A stretch of 10,813 bases of DNA from Lentisphaerota bacterium (lineage in GTDB: Bacteria > Verrucomicrobiota > Kiritimatiellia > RFP12 > UBA1067). The stretch is from positions 1 through 10,813 of the forward strand of contig SUVZ01000102.1 in assembly GCA_015061765.1 (NCBI GenBank), given 5' to 3'. Below are positions 1 through 6,930 of the stretch, in pieces (position 1 is the stretch's first letter; each line of letters opens with the position of its first letter). The notes beneath the pieces were generated by a model. It searched no databases, had not been told where the DNA came from, and worked only from the letters and a program-made list of their open reading frames with translations. The position numbers and the translations under genes are program-made.

Positions 1-576
1 CGTATAGGAATCAACGCGCGCTTTCATGCCGGGGAAGCCGATTTTGAGGATATCAACCCAGTCCGGCGCAGAGTGATCGAAGTCCTTGCCGATGGTAGCG
101 CGGCCTTCCTTGCGCATCTTGCTAATGGCATCACGAAGCCCGGGCGAATACTTTGCGTCAACGTCCGCCGCATGGCTCCAGAGAATCGCGCTCATCGGAC
201 GCTTATGACGGTCCCAGGCAGAAATCGCCGGGAAGCCGTCAAACTTGGAAAATCCTATCGCCACATTGTCTACGAGAAAGTCGAAGCAACGCGCCGCGAC
301 ATCATACCAGTCCTCTTTGCCGTCCTTCCAACCCGACTCGGCAACAATCTTCTTAACACCCTCACGAAGAGCATCGTTGTCGAGCCCCGTCTTGGAATCA
401 GCCAGATTCGTGCGCCACTTCCATTTGAGGTAGGTCGCCTCGTCGTTGATTTGCGCAGGACACTTCTCTGTGCGCGTCGTGTATTGCGGTCCACCTTCCC
501 ATGTCGGCACACCTTCGTCGGGTATCTCAACCCCCGTAGAAAGCACAGACGCAACTATTAACCACATATAGCTCAT
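1..576 (-). CDS. Glycyl-radical-enzyme-like protein (PFL family), paralogue, 5' part only
   Basis: The first 192 codons of a gene that leaves the window at base 1. No stop occurs, so the truncation is only the window edge. The protein aligns throughout with the N-terminal part of the complete glycyl-radical enzyme just upstream: shared are a TYL-K-R start, a WFPAI/GFPAI-x-WDR-x-RP block and, near residues 169-187, DFDHSAPDW followed by ILKIGFPGMK-R. The last block corresponds to the GH-x-PD-x-x-x-VL-x-x-GL-x-GI segment found in the N-terminal region of PFL-like enzymes. Identity between the two copies is roughly one third to 40 % by eye. The catalytic Cys and glycyl loop are outside the window, so catalytic competence is unknown. 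The start is set by AAAGGG six bases upstream of ATG. Residues 4-13 (MWLIVASVLS) are hydrophobic and signal-like, but the N-region has no positive charge, so export is less certain than for the neighbour. The start codon lies 28 bp after the neighbour's stop, implying co-transcription. Confidence 0.8.
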   Translation of the reverse strand, partial: MSYMWLIVASVLSTGVEIPDEGVPTWEGGPQYTTRTEKCPAQINDEATYLKWKWRTNLADSKTGLDNDALREGVKKIVAESGWKDGKEDWYDVAARCFDFLVDNVAIGFSKFDGFPAISAWDRHKRPMSAILWSHAADVDAKYSPGLRDAISKMRKEGRATIGKDFDHSAPDWVDILKIGFPGMKARVDSYT

Positions 577-582
577 GGATTT

Positions 583-588
583 CCCTTT
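583..588 (-). promoter_or_regulatory. Ribosome-binding site of the second GRE gene
   Basis: On the minus strand AAAGGG is followed by six bases (AAATCC) and the ATG at 576. It lies in the 28-bp gap after the upstream stop codon and supports the ATG at 576 over the internal Met at codon 4. Confidence 0.6.
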
Positions 589-604
589 CCCCGGCTTTCC
601 ACCG

Positions 605-3004
605 TCATTTCATGATGTTTTCCGCGCGGCGGATGTAGGCATCCTGTTCCTCTTTGGACATATCGTTCCAGCGGACGTTCCATCCGCAAACGCGCACCTG
701 GAGATTTTCGTATTTCTCGGGATGCGCCTGCGCATCGCGGAGCTCCTCCGCGCTGAACACGGTAAACTGGATCACGCTTCCGCCGTTCCTATGGAACATT
801 TCCACCATCGAACGCATCGTCCGGAGCCCCTTTTCGCCGGAACAGACCGACGGATGAAGCATCATGTCGAGAGGATAGTCGCCAGGCGTCTTCGTGACGT
901 CCGAGGATGCGAGCGTATTGACAAGAGCCGTGGCGCCTTCCGTATCGGCGCCCATCGCCGGAGAAAGATTCTTCGACATTTCTTCGCCCGCCCTGCGCCC
1001 GTCTGGAGTGGCTCCGGTCTTCTTGGCCAGCTCAATGAACTGGCGCGCGCTGTGCCCGGATGCGAGAAACACCCCGCCCCGGGAATTGGGTACGCCGTTG
1101 AGGTGCGATCCGTAGCACTCCACCAGTTCCGCCCCGAGCGCATTCGCATCGGGATCGTTGTTTCCCCACTTGCGCTTCGATCTGGACATCCTCAGTCGCA
1201 GCGGCTCGTATCCCTTCCAGTTCCCGGAGAGCACTTTCCCTAGAGCCGCAAGCGACAGCTCCTTGCGCTCGTACACAATCTCCTCCACCGCAAGAAGCGA
1301 ATCAACAGCCGTTCCGAGTCCGGCGGAAAGTATTGCCGTGTCGTTCCCTCTCGGGCATCCGTCGGCAAAAGCATCCTTGCGGACCTTTAGGGCATGTTCC
1401 GTGGAAAGCGTCATCAAATCCGCCGGATTTACGTCAGCCAGCACCTTTTCGAACGCAAACGCTATCTCACGGCACTTGACGACCGTTTCTGACAGCCGGC
1501 GCAGATACTCACCCTTGAAGGAATCAAAACTTTGTCCCCAAGCAACCCCGCGATCCACGGAAGCTGCCGCATCCACAAGCATTTTTTCAATTGGCTTCAC
1601 GAAATTAATGTAGCCGCATCCCGTCCTGTTGCAGCTGTCGGCGAGATCGAATTCGTAACATCCGCGCAGCACCATCGTCCTGCAATCTTCGTCGGTGGCT
1701 TCGCACCACTTTTTGAGAGCCTTTGCCGCCGGCTCCTCGCCGATGAACGCAATCGATCTGTGCCGGCGCGCCATGTCGAGCATCTTGTCCCACGCCCAGT
1801 GCGGAGTGTTCGGGGCGACCTTCACGAGAAACTTCGGAGTCGGCAGCGCACACTCGTCCACGACATCGAGAATGATCTTCGACACGCCATTGAACGCGCT
1901 CGATCCGTCCGCATTCGTGCCGCCAAAACCGGCAGGCTGGTTCCAATAGTTCGCGACCGAACCCCATTGCCAAAGGAAATGCTTCAGTTGCTCGCGAAAT
2001 TCCGCTTCATCGGTACGCCCGGCGGCGACGTCTGCCTCGTAATACGCAGAAAGAAAAACATCGAGTTCCGGCAGCGAGCGGCACTGGACGCCATCAAGAT
2101 GCTCCGACCAGAAAAAGTATAGCCATACGAACATCATCGCATCGTACGCCGTCTGCGGTGGCCTGTTCCTCAACCGATCAAGGCAGGCAATCTCCTTTTC
2201 AAGACGTTTCTTCTCACGCAGAGACGCTGAGAGTGCAGAGTTGGATTCGTCCACCGAGGGCATGGGGTCTTTGCGACCTTTGCGATCTTTGCGGCTGATA
2301 ATTTCGAGATTCTTCTTGCCTTGCGCAATGAACCGGCCGATTCCCGCAAGCATCGCATCCATCGCAATCTGCAGCCCTTCGTAGAACGGATCGCCATTCA
2401 CGGCGTATTTCCCGAGACGATCCTTCATTCCCGGGAACCCGAGCTTCAATATGACACGCCAGTCCGGAACGGAATGGTCGAAGTCCTGCCACATGTTCCA
2501 TGTGCCGTCGGCGTTGCCGGCCCGCCATTCTGCGCACAGAAGGTCTGACAGTTTCTCTCTGTTGACCTCCCTTGCCCTGCTTTTGATGACACCAGTAATC
2601 GGCCTCGACCATCTGTCCCATACGGCGATTGCGGGAAACCAATCAAGAGGCGAGACATCAATCGACTCCCTCTCCACCTGCGCGGCGAAGCATTTGGCCT
2701 TCGTGATCCACCATGACTCTCCCGACATCTTTCCCGATGTCACAATGTCCGAAAGCATATCTTTCAGCGCATCAGCCCCTACACCAGTCGTCGGATCGGT
2801 TACGTCCTGCCGGAACTTGCGCCTGAGATACGTATCGGCATCTGCTATATCCGCCACATACGGGTCGTTCCATGTCGTATCCCACCAAATTCGCTGTTTC
2901 GCAGGTGCCGCATCCAGCGCATGCGTCTTGTCGCCGGTCGCTGCCCCTTCGGCAACCGGTGCAATCGCAACTGCAGCGACAACAAGGATATTTGCAATCC
3001 GCAT
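605..3004 (-). CDS. Exported glycyl radical enzyme (pyruvate formate-lyase/dehydratase family)
   Basis: A 799-residue protein of normal length for a PFL-like glycyl radical enzyme (GRE). The family uses a stable glycyl radical to generate a cysteine thiyl radical for C-C, C-N, C-O or C-S chemistry. Hallmarks are visible: HSVPDW near 177-182; GCYE with thiyl Cys449 and Glu451 (the C-x-E pair of dehydratase/lyase-type GREs, not the CC pair of true PFL); WGNNDPDAN near 613; ATPDGRRAG near 665; and the C-terminal HPEKYENLQVRVCGWNVRW with radical Gly774 (consensus RV-S/A-GY; here RVCGW). So this is a complete and probably active GRE, but the substrate cannot be read from sequence. The N-terminus (MRIANILVVAAVAIAPVAEG...) is a strong Sec-type signal peptide without a twin Arg, unexpected for this cytosolic family. 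The start at 3004 is preferred because GAGG lies six bases upstream; the in-frame ATG at 3016, which overlaps the preceding stop as ATGA, has no such site. Residues about 237-265 are encoded by a repeat element. No radical-SAM activase is nearby. Confidence 0.9.
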   Translation of the reverse strand: MRIANILVVAAVAIAPVAEGAATGDKTHALDAAPAKQRIWWDTTWNDPYVADIADADTYLRRKFRQDVTDPTTGVGADALKDMLSDIVTSGKMSGESWWITKAKCFAAQVERESIDVSPLDWFPAIAVWDRWSRPITGVIKSRAREVNREKLSDLLCAEWRAGNADGTWNMWQDFDHSVPDWRVILKLGFPGMKDRLGKYAVNGDPFYEGLQIAMDAMLAGIGRFIAQGKKNLEIISRKDRKGRKDPMPSVDESNSALSASLREKKRLEKEIACLDRLRNRPPQTAYDAMMFVWLYFFWSEHLDGVQCRSLPELDVFLSAYYEADVAAGRTDEAEFREQLKHFLWQWGSVANYWNQPAGFGGTNADGSSAFNGVSKIILDVVDECALPTPKFLVKVAPNTPHWAWDKMLDMARRHRSIAFIGEEPAAKALKKWCEATDEDCRTMVLRGCYEFDLADSCNRTGCGYINFVKPIEKMLVDAAASVDRGVAWGQSFDSFKGEYLRRLSETVVKCREIAFAFEKVLADVNPADLMTLSTEHALKVRKDAFADGCPRGNDTAILSAGLGTAVDSLLAVEEIVYERKELSLAALGKVLSGNWKGYEPLRLRMSRSKRKWGNNDPDANALGAELVECYGSHLNGVPNSRGGVFLASGHSARQFIELAKKTGATPDGRRAGEEMSKNLSPAMGADTEGATALVNTLASSDVTKTPGDYPLDMMLHPSVCSGEKGLRTMRSMVEMFHRNGGSVIQFTVFSAEELRDAQAHPEKYENLQVRVCGWNVRWNDMSKEEQDAYIRRAENIMK
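2211..2295 (-). repeat. In-frame dispersed-repeat-like element with 9-nt periodicity
   Basis: One arm (2269-2295 on the plus strand) is three 9-mers: ctttgcgac, ctttgcgat, ctttgcggc. The other arm (2211-2240) reads cacgcagagacgctgagag then tgcagag, an imperfect inverted copy of the first with the same 8-9 base rhythm. A unique spacer of about 28 bp lies between them. The whole element is translated in frame inside the GRE as a basic, low-complexity stretch (SRKDRKGRKD ... SALSASLREKK, residues about 237-265), between helices where other family members have a plain loop. The CGCAAAG / CGCAGAG style is, from general knowledge, that of short dispersed repeats seen in many copies in several bacterial phyla; that this genome has more copies is inference. 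Confidence 0.6.
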
Positions 3005-3010
3005 GTATTG

Positions 3011-3015
3011 CCTCA
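3011..3015 (-). promoter_or_regulatory. Ribosome-binding site fused to the upstream stop codon
   Basis: On the minus strand the stop codon TGA of the CAZyme fusion gene (3015-3013) runs directly into GG, giving TGAGG, followed by CAATAC and the ATG at 3004. Six-base spacing makes this the best SD and decides for the 3004 start. The arrangement suggests translational coupling between the two genes. Confidence 0.6.
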
Positions 3016-6000
3016 TTTATCGGTTGCAAGTCTCTCAACGCCACCGACGGGAAGCGTCGTTCTGCCGACGGGCACTTTGTGGACGACGCCTTTGACGCGA
3101 AGCAAGAACGGTGCGGAAGACTCAATTTCTATTTGCCCGTTTTCGAAGACGAGCGATGCCGTCACGCCGCCGAAACGGAGATTTCTGACGCCATGCCTGT
3201 CCGTCCGCCTGAGACGCCATTCAACTTCGCGCTTCACGCCGTCCGCGTTGATGCCCACGACATTCTCGATCATCATCGAAATCGGTCCGAGCGCCGACCA
3301 GCCGCAGAAATCCGGCCGCACCACCTCATCGCGGATGTTAACCTTGCAGGACGCCGGCTTCGCCTCCGTGGGCGAATACGCTTCCCAGATTGTGTGAGGC
3401 GAATATGCTTTGTATGTCTTGAACTGATGCCGGACGGTTTTTTCCGCGAGTTCGTCGGCCAGGTCGGCGAAACCGTTTTCCTCAAGCGCCCTTACGCACA
3501 TATAGACCGTCGGCAGCCAAACACCGCCGCGCCAATACTCGCCTTTCGGGTTGAAAAAGCGCGAATCGCGCGAAACGGACGGGAACGGGACATCGCCGCC
3601 GAGCTTCCGGGGGTTCTTCAGATGCGCGACCAACCGCCTCGCGCGCTCCGGCGGAACGACGCCGGCGAGAAGCGGCCAGAACGATGCCGGTGTCAGGACT
3701 TTCACCGTCTTGTGCGGAGGCGATGCGGAAATGTCGTAGTACGCACCGTCCTCATCGTCCCAGTAGCGTTCGTTGATTATTCCGGCATATTCGTCGAAAC
3801 GCTTTTTGAACACTTCATCCCCCGTCGCTTCGTAGATGATCCTGCACGCAAGAGCCTGCTGCGAGATGGCGTCTATCCAAAGGATTGAAAAATACCGCGC
3901 GTCGTTATCGAACACCTGGCGCGAGAATCCGCCGCGGGGTGTATTGTCCATGCCGGAGCGCCCGCCCGTCCAAAGATATCCGAGCTGTCTCTTCTCCCAA
4001 AGGACCGGAAACGCAGAACTCTGAAAGGGAAAGCCATCTCCGATTTTCATCCGTTCGTAGAAATCGAACATCCTCTGCGGGTATTTCCGCCCGCCGAAAA
4101 TCAAGTCTATGCGTTTCCGGTCGCCCGTCATTCGATAGTTCATCCATTCAGCCCAGGCGAAAAGCGGCGGATTGTCGGGGATGTGGACTTTCAGCGCGGA
4201 CGGGGTGCCGTCGAGCATCGGCGCATAGAAATTCATGAGGCTTTCGACCCCGGGGAACACATCCGGCGCGTAACGGCAGAAGAGCGCCATGAAACACGTA
4301 TCCCAGATCCACGTCCTGTCCGGAGAGAACGCCTCGTCCATGTACGGAGACTGCACAGCCCCGACGCAGTTGGTTACGTGATCGTAGGCCATCGCCCAAG
4401 CCGTTTTTGCGAAGCGGGCAAGTTCCGGCTCGGATCCTGTCACCACTTCGGGAACGGAATCAAGCGCAACGCCTTTTGCGGCATGCCGGCGGAGAAGTTC
4501 GAGCATCTTGCGGTCGAGCTTTCTTCCTTTCCAGTCCTCGTATTCGACATCGGCGCGGCCTGAATCGAGAACCCCGAAGCGAGAACCGATGAAACCCCAT
4601 GAACACCACCCCATGCCAAGCGCCTCAAAGAGATTCAGGCCGGATTCCAGGAACCTGAGCGAATCCATGTGCGCCGTATGGTTGGCGCATCCAAACTCGC
4701 CCGCAAGGCACCATACGCCATTCGCAATAGGATCTTCCCACCGGTCGAGCCAGCCCTTGCACATCACGTTCATACCCTCGTCGGCGAACCGCCCGGAAGG
4801 CACGGATACTCCGTCAGGGAGCGGAAGAGGTCCGCGCGCATTCCACCCCGCGAAACGGCGCCGCCAGCAAGTCGTCTTCATCGTCTTCATGTTCTGGCCG
4901 AACTCGATCCGCGCCTCGCGCCCATCCGCATTCTTCAAAACGAGACTCGACGGCATCGCCCAATCGCCTTCGACGAGCTGTATCGACAGGCGTTCAGCCC
5001 TTTTCGGCAACGTGAACGTCAGCGGGCGCGCCGGGATTCCGCGCCACGGACCCGTTCCGCGGTAGCGACTGACCTTCGACCACTCCGGGTTGCCCTTTTG
5101 CGGTTCGAGCCGGAAAGATGCAACACGCTCTCCGTCCGCCGCAACCTCAATCAGCACCGATCCGGAAACTTCGCCGAGAACGAGCGCATACTTGGCGGCC
5201 GGAGCGTTCGCAATCGCAAAAGGCTCATGCCAATCTGGCCATTTCGGTCCGCCGAGTCGCCCGTCGGGGCAGCCACGCCGAGGCGGCCATGTCGGCGGGG
5301 GAGCCGAAACTTTGTCATTCCCCAGCGAAGCCGCGACGTCAACCCCGAAATGCGAAAACCAATAGGGATAATACCCGCGCGCAGCCTGTCCGACACCGGG
5401 TATTCCGTAAAGCCCCGGCACCGGAACGTTGCCTCCCTGCCAACCGTCCGCAACTATAAACCGCTTTGAATCGACTTTGCGTATCGAGGCAACAAGAACG
5501 CGGGCGACATATTCGTACTGCTCGATTGTCCCGAGACGGCTCGACGGCTCATTGATGAGGTTGAAAAAAAGCTCTTCGCGCGGAATATCCCTGTAGCGTT
5601 GCGCAAGCAACTTCCAGTGCATCACCGCTGCCCGGAGGCAGTCGGGATCGGTATAGATATTGCCTGGTTCGGGATCGACCTGCGGGACGCAATATTCGCC
5701 GGGAATGCGATGGAGGCAAATCATCGTGACGAGACCATGCTTGCGAGCGAAGGCTATGCCCTTGTCAAGCAGCTTCAACCCCTCCTCGTCTATAATCTCG
5801 CGATTCCCGGACTTGCGATCCTTCACCCAGCAGCGGTAGTCAAGCGGCAACCGGACGAAGTTGAAGCCCCATTCCTTGATCCACTTGAAATGATCTTCCC
5901 TGAAGCCCGCTTTTGGACCAGACCGGCGCATTCCCTGAAGGTTGAACCCATGCGCCGTGAATGGTGGTCTCCAATCCGCCGCATTGCCTCCGTAATCCTC

Positions 6001-6795
6001 ATCTTCCGGCATCTGGCAGGGAATGGACTGCCACCGGAGAATCTCCCTTGCATACCGTCGGCCGAGTTCATAGGAGCTTTCCGTCGTAAAATGGATTCCA
6101 TCCGGTCCCGGTCCAAGTCCTTTCACGGAAACCCATCCGGCAGCCGGCAGCTTTGCGACCGCCGACTTCATCTGACTGTTGACTTCATCGACAAACGACT
6201 TTCCGCCGCGCTTTTCGATACTCGCGCCGTAGTGGGCACCCACTTCGCCTGCGATGAACGGGACGTACTTTACGCCAAGATCGGCGCGAAGTTGCGTCAC
6301 CATGTGCGTCAGCCGCCGTGCATACGACTCGGCGTTTCCCCGTTTCCACGAATCAGCCTCGCCCTGATGCCAAAGAATGCCGCGCAGACTCCCGCCTGTC
6401 GCAAGCGCGGCACGCGTCCGCTCGACCGCATTTGAATAGAGGTCGCCGCCAGGTTCCCAGCGCGAAAGCGGCGAGCCGCCGACAGCGCACGGGACAAGAC
6501 CTATCTCTACGGCCGGTTTCGCATCGGCCATCGCACGGCCAAAGGCCAGCCCCGGACCGGCACCGACATTCGGACGGTCAAAGTGGATCGGCTCAACACC
6601 CTCAGTCCACTTGCCGTCCCGCGTGAACTTGAAGACACGCTCGGGCGAAATCCTGTTCGCTGCGTTCGTCGCGCCACGTCCGGCCATGTTCGACTGGCCT
6701 ATCAGCAGATAAATATCCGTTGGCGCTTCTCGCGCCAAGGCGGCGGCAAAAAGCATCGGCACGGCAAACACAACAGTAAGTTTTTCGATTTTCAT
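3013..6795 (-). CDS. Secreted tri-modular CAZyme: SASA/CE6-type acetylesterase - GH5 - GH63-like glycosidase
   Basis: A 1260-residue exported protein with a clear signal peptide (residues 1-21, ending FAAALA). Module 1 (about 25-256) is an SGNH-type SASA/CE6 esterase: GQSNMAG with nucleophile Ser35, WHQGEAD at 142-148 and DGIHF with Asp232/His235 as the catalytic Asp-His. It would remove acetyl groups from sugars. Module 2 (about 275-770) is a GH5 barrel: NFVRLP at 312, LINEPS with acid/base Glu416, YYPYWFSHFG at 475 and AGEFG with nucleophile Glu700, ending in the typical FGVLDSGR tail. About 180 residues (490-675), including a probable beta-sandwich, are inserted between the two catalytic Glu. 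Module 3 (about 785-1195) is an (alpha/alpha)6 glycosidase of GH63/GH37 type: WIWDT at 829, SGMDN with putative acid Asp950, YWRGGVW at 1087 and IWEAY with putative base Glu1138. A small beta domain ends the protein. The exact polysaccharide is unclear; an acetylated, branched glycan is inferred. No good SD is visible before the ATG. The gene is followed immediately by the GRE. Confidence 0.9.
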   Translation of the reverse strand: MKIEKLTVVFAVPMLFAAALAREAPTDIYLLIGQSNMAGRGATNAANRISPERVFKFTRDGKWTEGVEPIHFDRPNVGAGPGLAFGRAMADAKPAVEIGLVPCAVGGSPLSRWEPGGDLYSNAVERTRAALATGGSLRGILWHQGEADSWKRGNAESYARRLTHMVTQLRADLGVKYVPFIAGEVGAHYGASIEKRGGKSFVDEVNSQMKSAVAKLPAAGWVSVKGLGPGPDGIHFTTESSYELGRRYAREILRWQSIPCQMPEDEDYGGNAADWRPPFTAHGFNLQGMRRSGPKAGFREDHFKWIKEWGFNFVRLPLDYRCWVKDRKSGNREIIDEEGLKLLDKGIAFARKHGLVTMICLHRIPGEYCVPQVDPEPGNIYTDPDCLRAAVMHWKLLAQRYRDIPREELFFNLINEPSSRLGTIEQYEYVARVLVASIRKVDSKRFIVADGWQGGNVPVPGLYGIPGVGQAARGYYPYWFSHFGVDVAASLGNDKVSAPPPTWPPRRGCPDGRLGGPKWPDWHEPFAIANAPAAKYALVLGEVSGSVLIEVAADGERVASFRLEPQKGNPEWSKVSRYRGTGPWRGIPARPLTFTLPKRAERLSIQLVEGDWAMPSSLVLKNADGREARIEFGQNMKTMKTTCWRRRFAGWNARGPLPLPDGVSVPSGRFADEGMNVMCKGWLDRWEDPIANGVWCLAGEFGCANHTAHMDSLRFLESGLNLFEALGMGWCSWGFIGSRFGVLDSGRADVEYEDWKGRKLDRKMLELLRRHAAKGVALDSVPEVVTGSEPELARFAKTAWAMAYDHVTNCVGAVQSPYMDEAFSPDRTWIWDTCFMALFCRYAPDVFPGVESLMNFYAPMLDGTPSALKVHIPDNPPLFAWAEWMNYRMTGDRKRIDLIFGGRKYPQRMFDFYERMKIGDGFPFQSSAFPVLWEKRQLGYLWTGGRSGMDNTPRGGFSRQVFDNDARYFSILWIDAISQQALACRIIYEATGDEVFKKRFDEYAGIINERYWDDEDGAYYDISASPPHKTVKVLTPASFWPLLAGVVPPERARRLVAHLKNPRKLGGDVPFPSVSRDSRFFNPKGEYWRGGVWLPTVYMCVRALEENGFADLADELAEKTVRHQFKTYKAYSPHTIWEAYSPTEAKPASCKVNIRDEVVRPDFCGWSALGPISMMIENVVGINADGVKREVEWRLRRTDRHGVRNLRFGGVTASLVFENGQIEIESSAPFLLRVKGVVHKVPVGRTTLPVGGVERLATDK

Positions 6796-6816
6796 GTCAA
6801 TATTTCGTTAACTGGT

Positions 6817-6930
6817 TCAATTGCGCAATTGCGTATCATACTTCCAAAGGATCCATGAAATGGCGAGAGCGACTTTGCCGTCATCGCCGTATTGCGCAGA
6901 AACATAAGCATCTGTGCTAGCGAAAGGCAA
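6817..6930 (-). other. Short coding-like relic frame between the LamG-like gene and the CAZyme fusion
   Basis: In the gap after the LamG-like gene, one minus-strand frame is open for 37 codons (between a TAA at 6933-6931 and a TGA at 6819-6817). It reads like the end of a globular protein, for example DAYVSAQYGDDGKVALAISW followed by ILWKYDTQLRN. It has no start codon with a ribosome-binding site and is in a different frame from the preceding gene. It may be the decayed 3' end of a lost gene, or chance. I do not recognise the family. Confidence 0.2.
6818..6840 (-). promoter_or_regulatory. Possible promoter/operator upstream of the CAZyme fusion
   Basis: On the minus strand TATGAT (6840-6835), a five-of-six match to a -10 box, is followed after three bases by the perfect 14-bp palindrome CAATTGCGCAATTG (6831-6818), which ends 22 bp before the ATG at 6795. 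A palindrome around the expected transcription start is where a repressor site would sit. No convincing -35 box is seen at 16-18 bp. A 14-bp palindrome is expected by chance about once in a window of this size, so its position is the main argument. Confidence 0.3.

Noticed and set aside
575..1243. 222-codon open frame on the plus strand
   Set aside because: Opposite to the highly conserved GRE C-terminus including the glycyl loop; composition is shadow-like.
2930..3016. Tat signal to explain export of a folded GRE
   Set aside because: There is no twin-arginine motif before the hydrophobic core; only single Arg residues are present.
2872..3888. 338-codon open frame on the plus strand
   Set aside because: It is antisense to the well-supported CAZyme fusion and GRE genes, is rich in Arg/His/Pro as expected for an opposite-strand shadow, and has no domain signature.
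5599..6435. 278-codon open frame on the plus strand
   Set aside because: Antisense to the SASA and GH5 modules, whose catalytic motifs are clear; the translation has no recognisable motif or signal peptide.
6818..6831. Rho-independent terminator at the 14-bp palindrome
   Set aside because: The palindrome leaves at most a five-pair AT-rich stem with a four-base loop and no T-run follows on the transcribed strand.
6817..6920. Frameshift that would extend the LamG-like protein into the following coding-like stretch
   Set aside because: The second repeat already ends with a complete module before the TAG, and the downstream stretch shows no similarity to the corresponding end of the first repeat.
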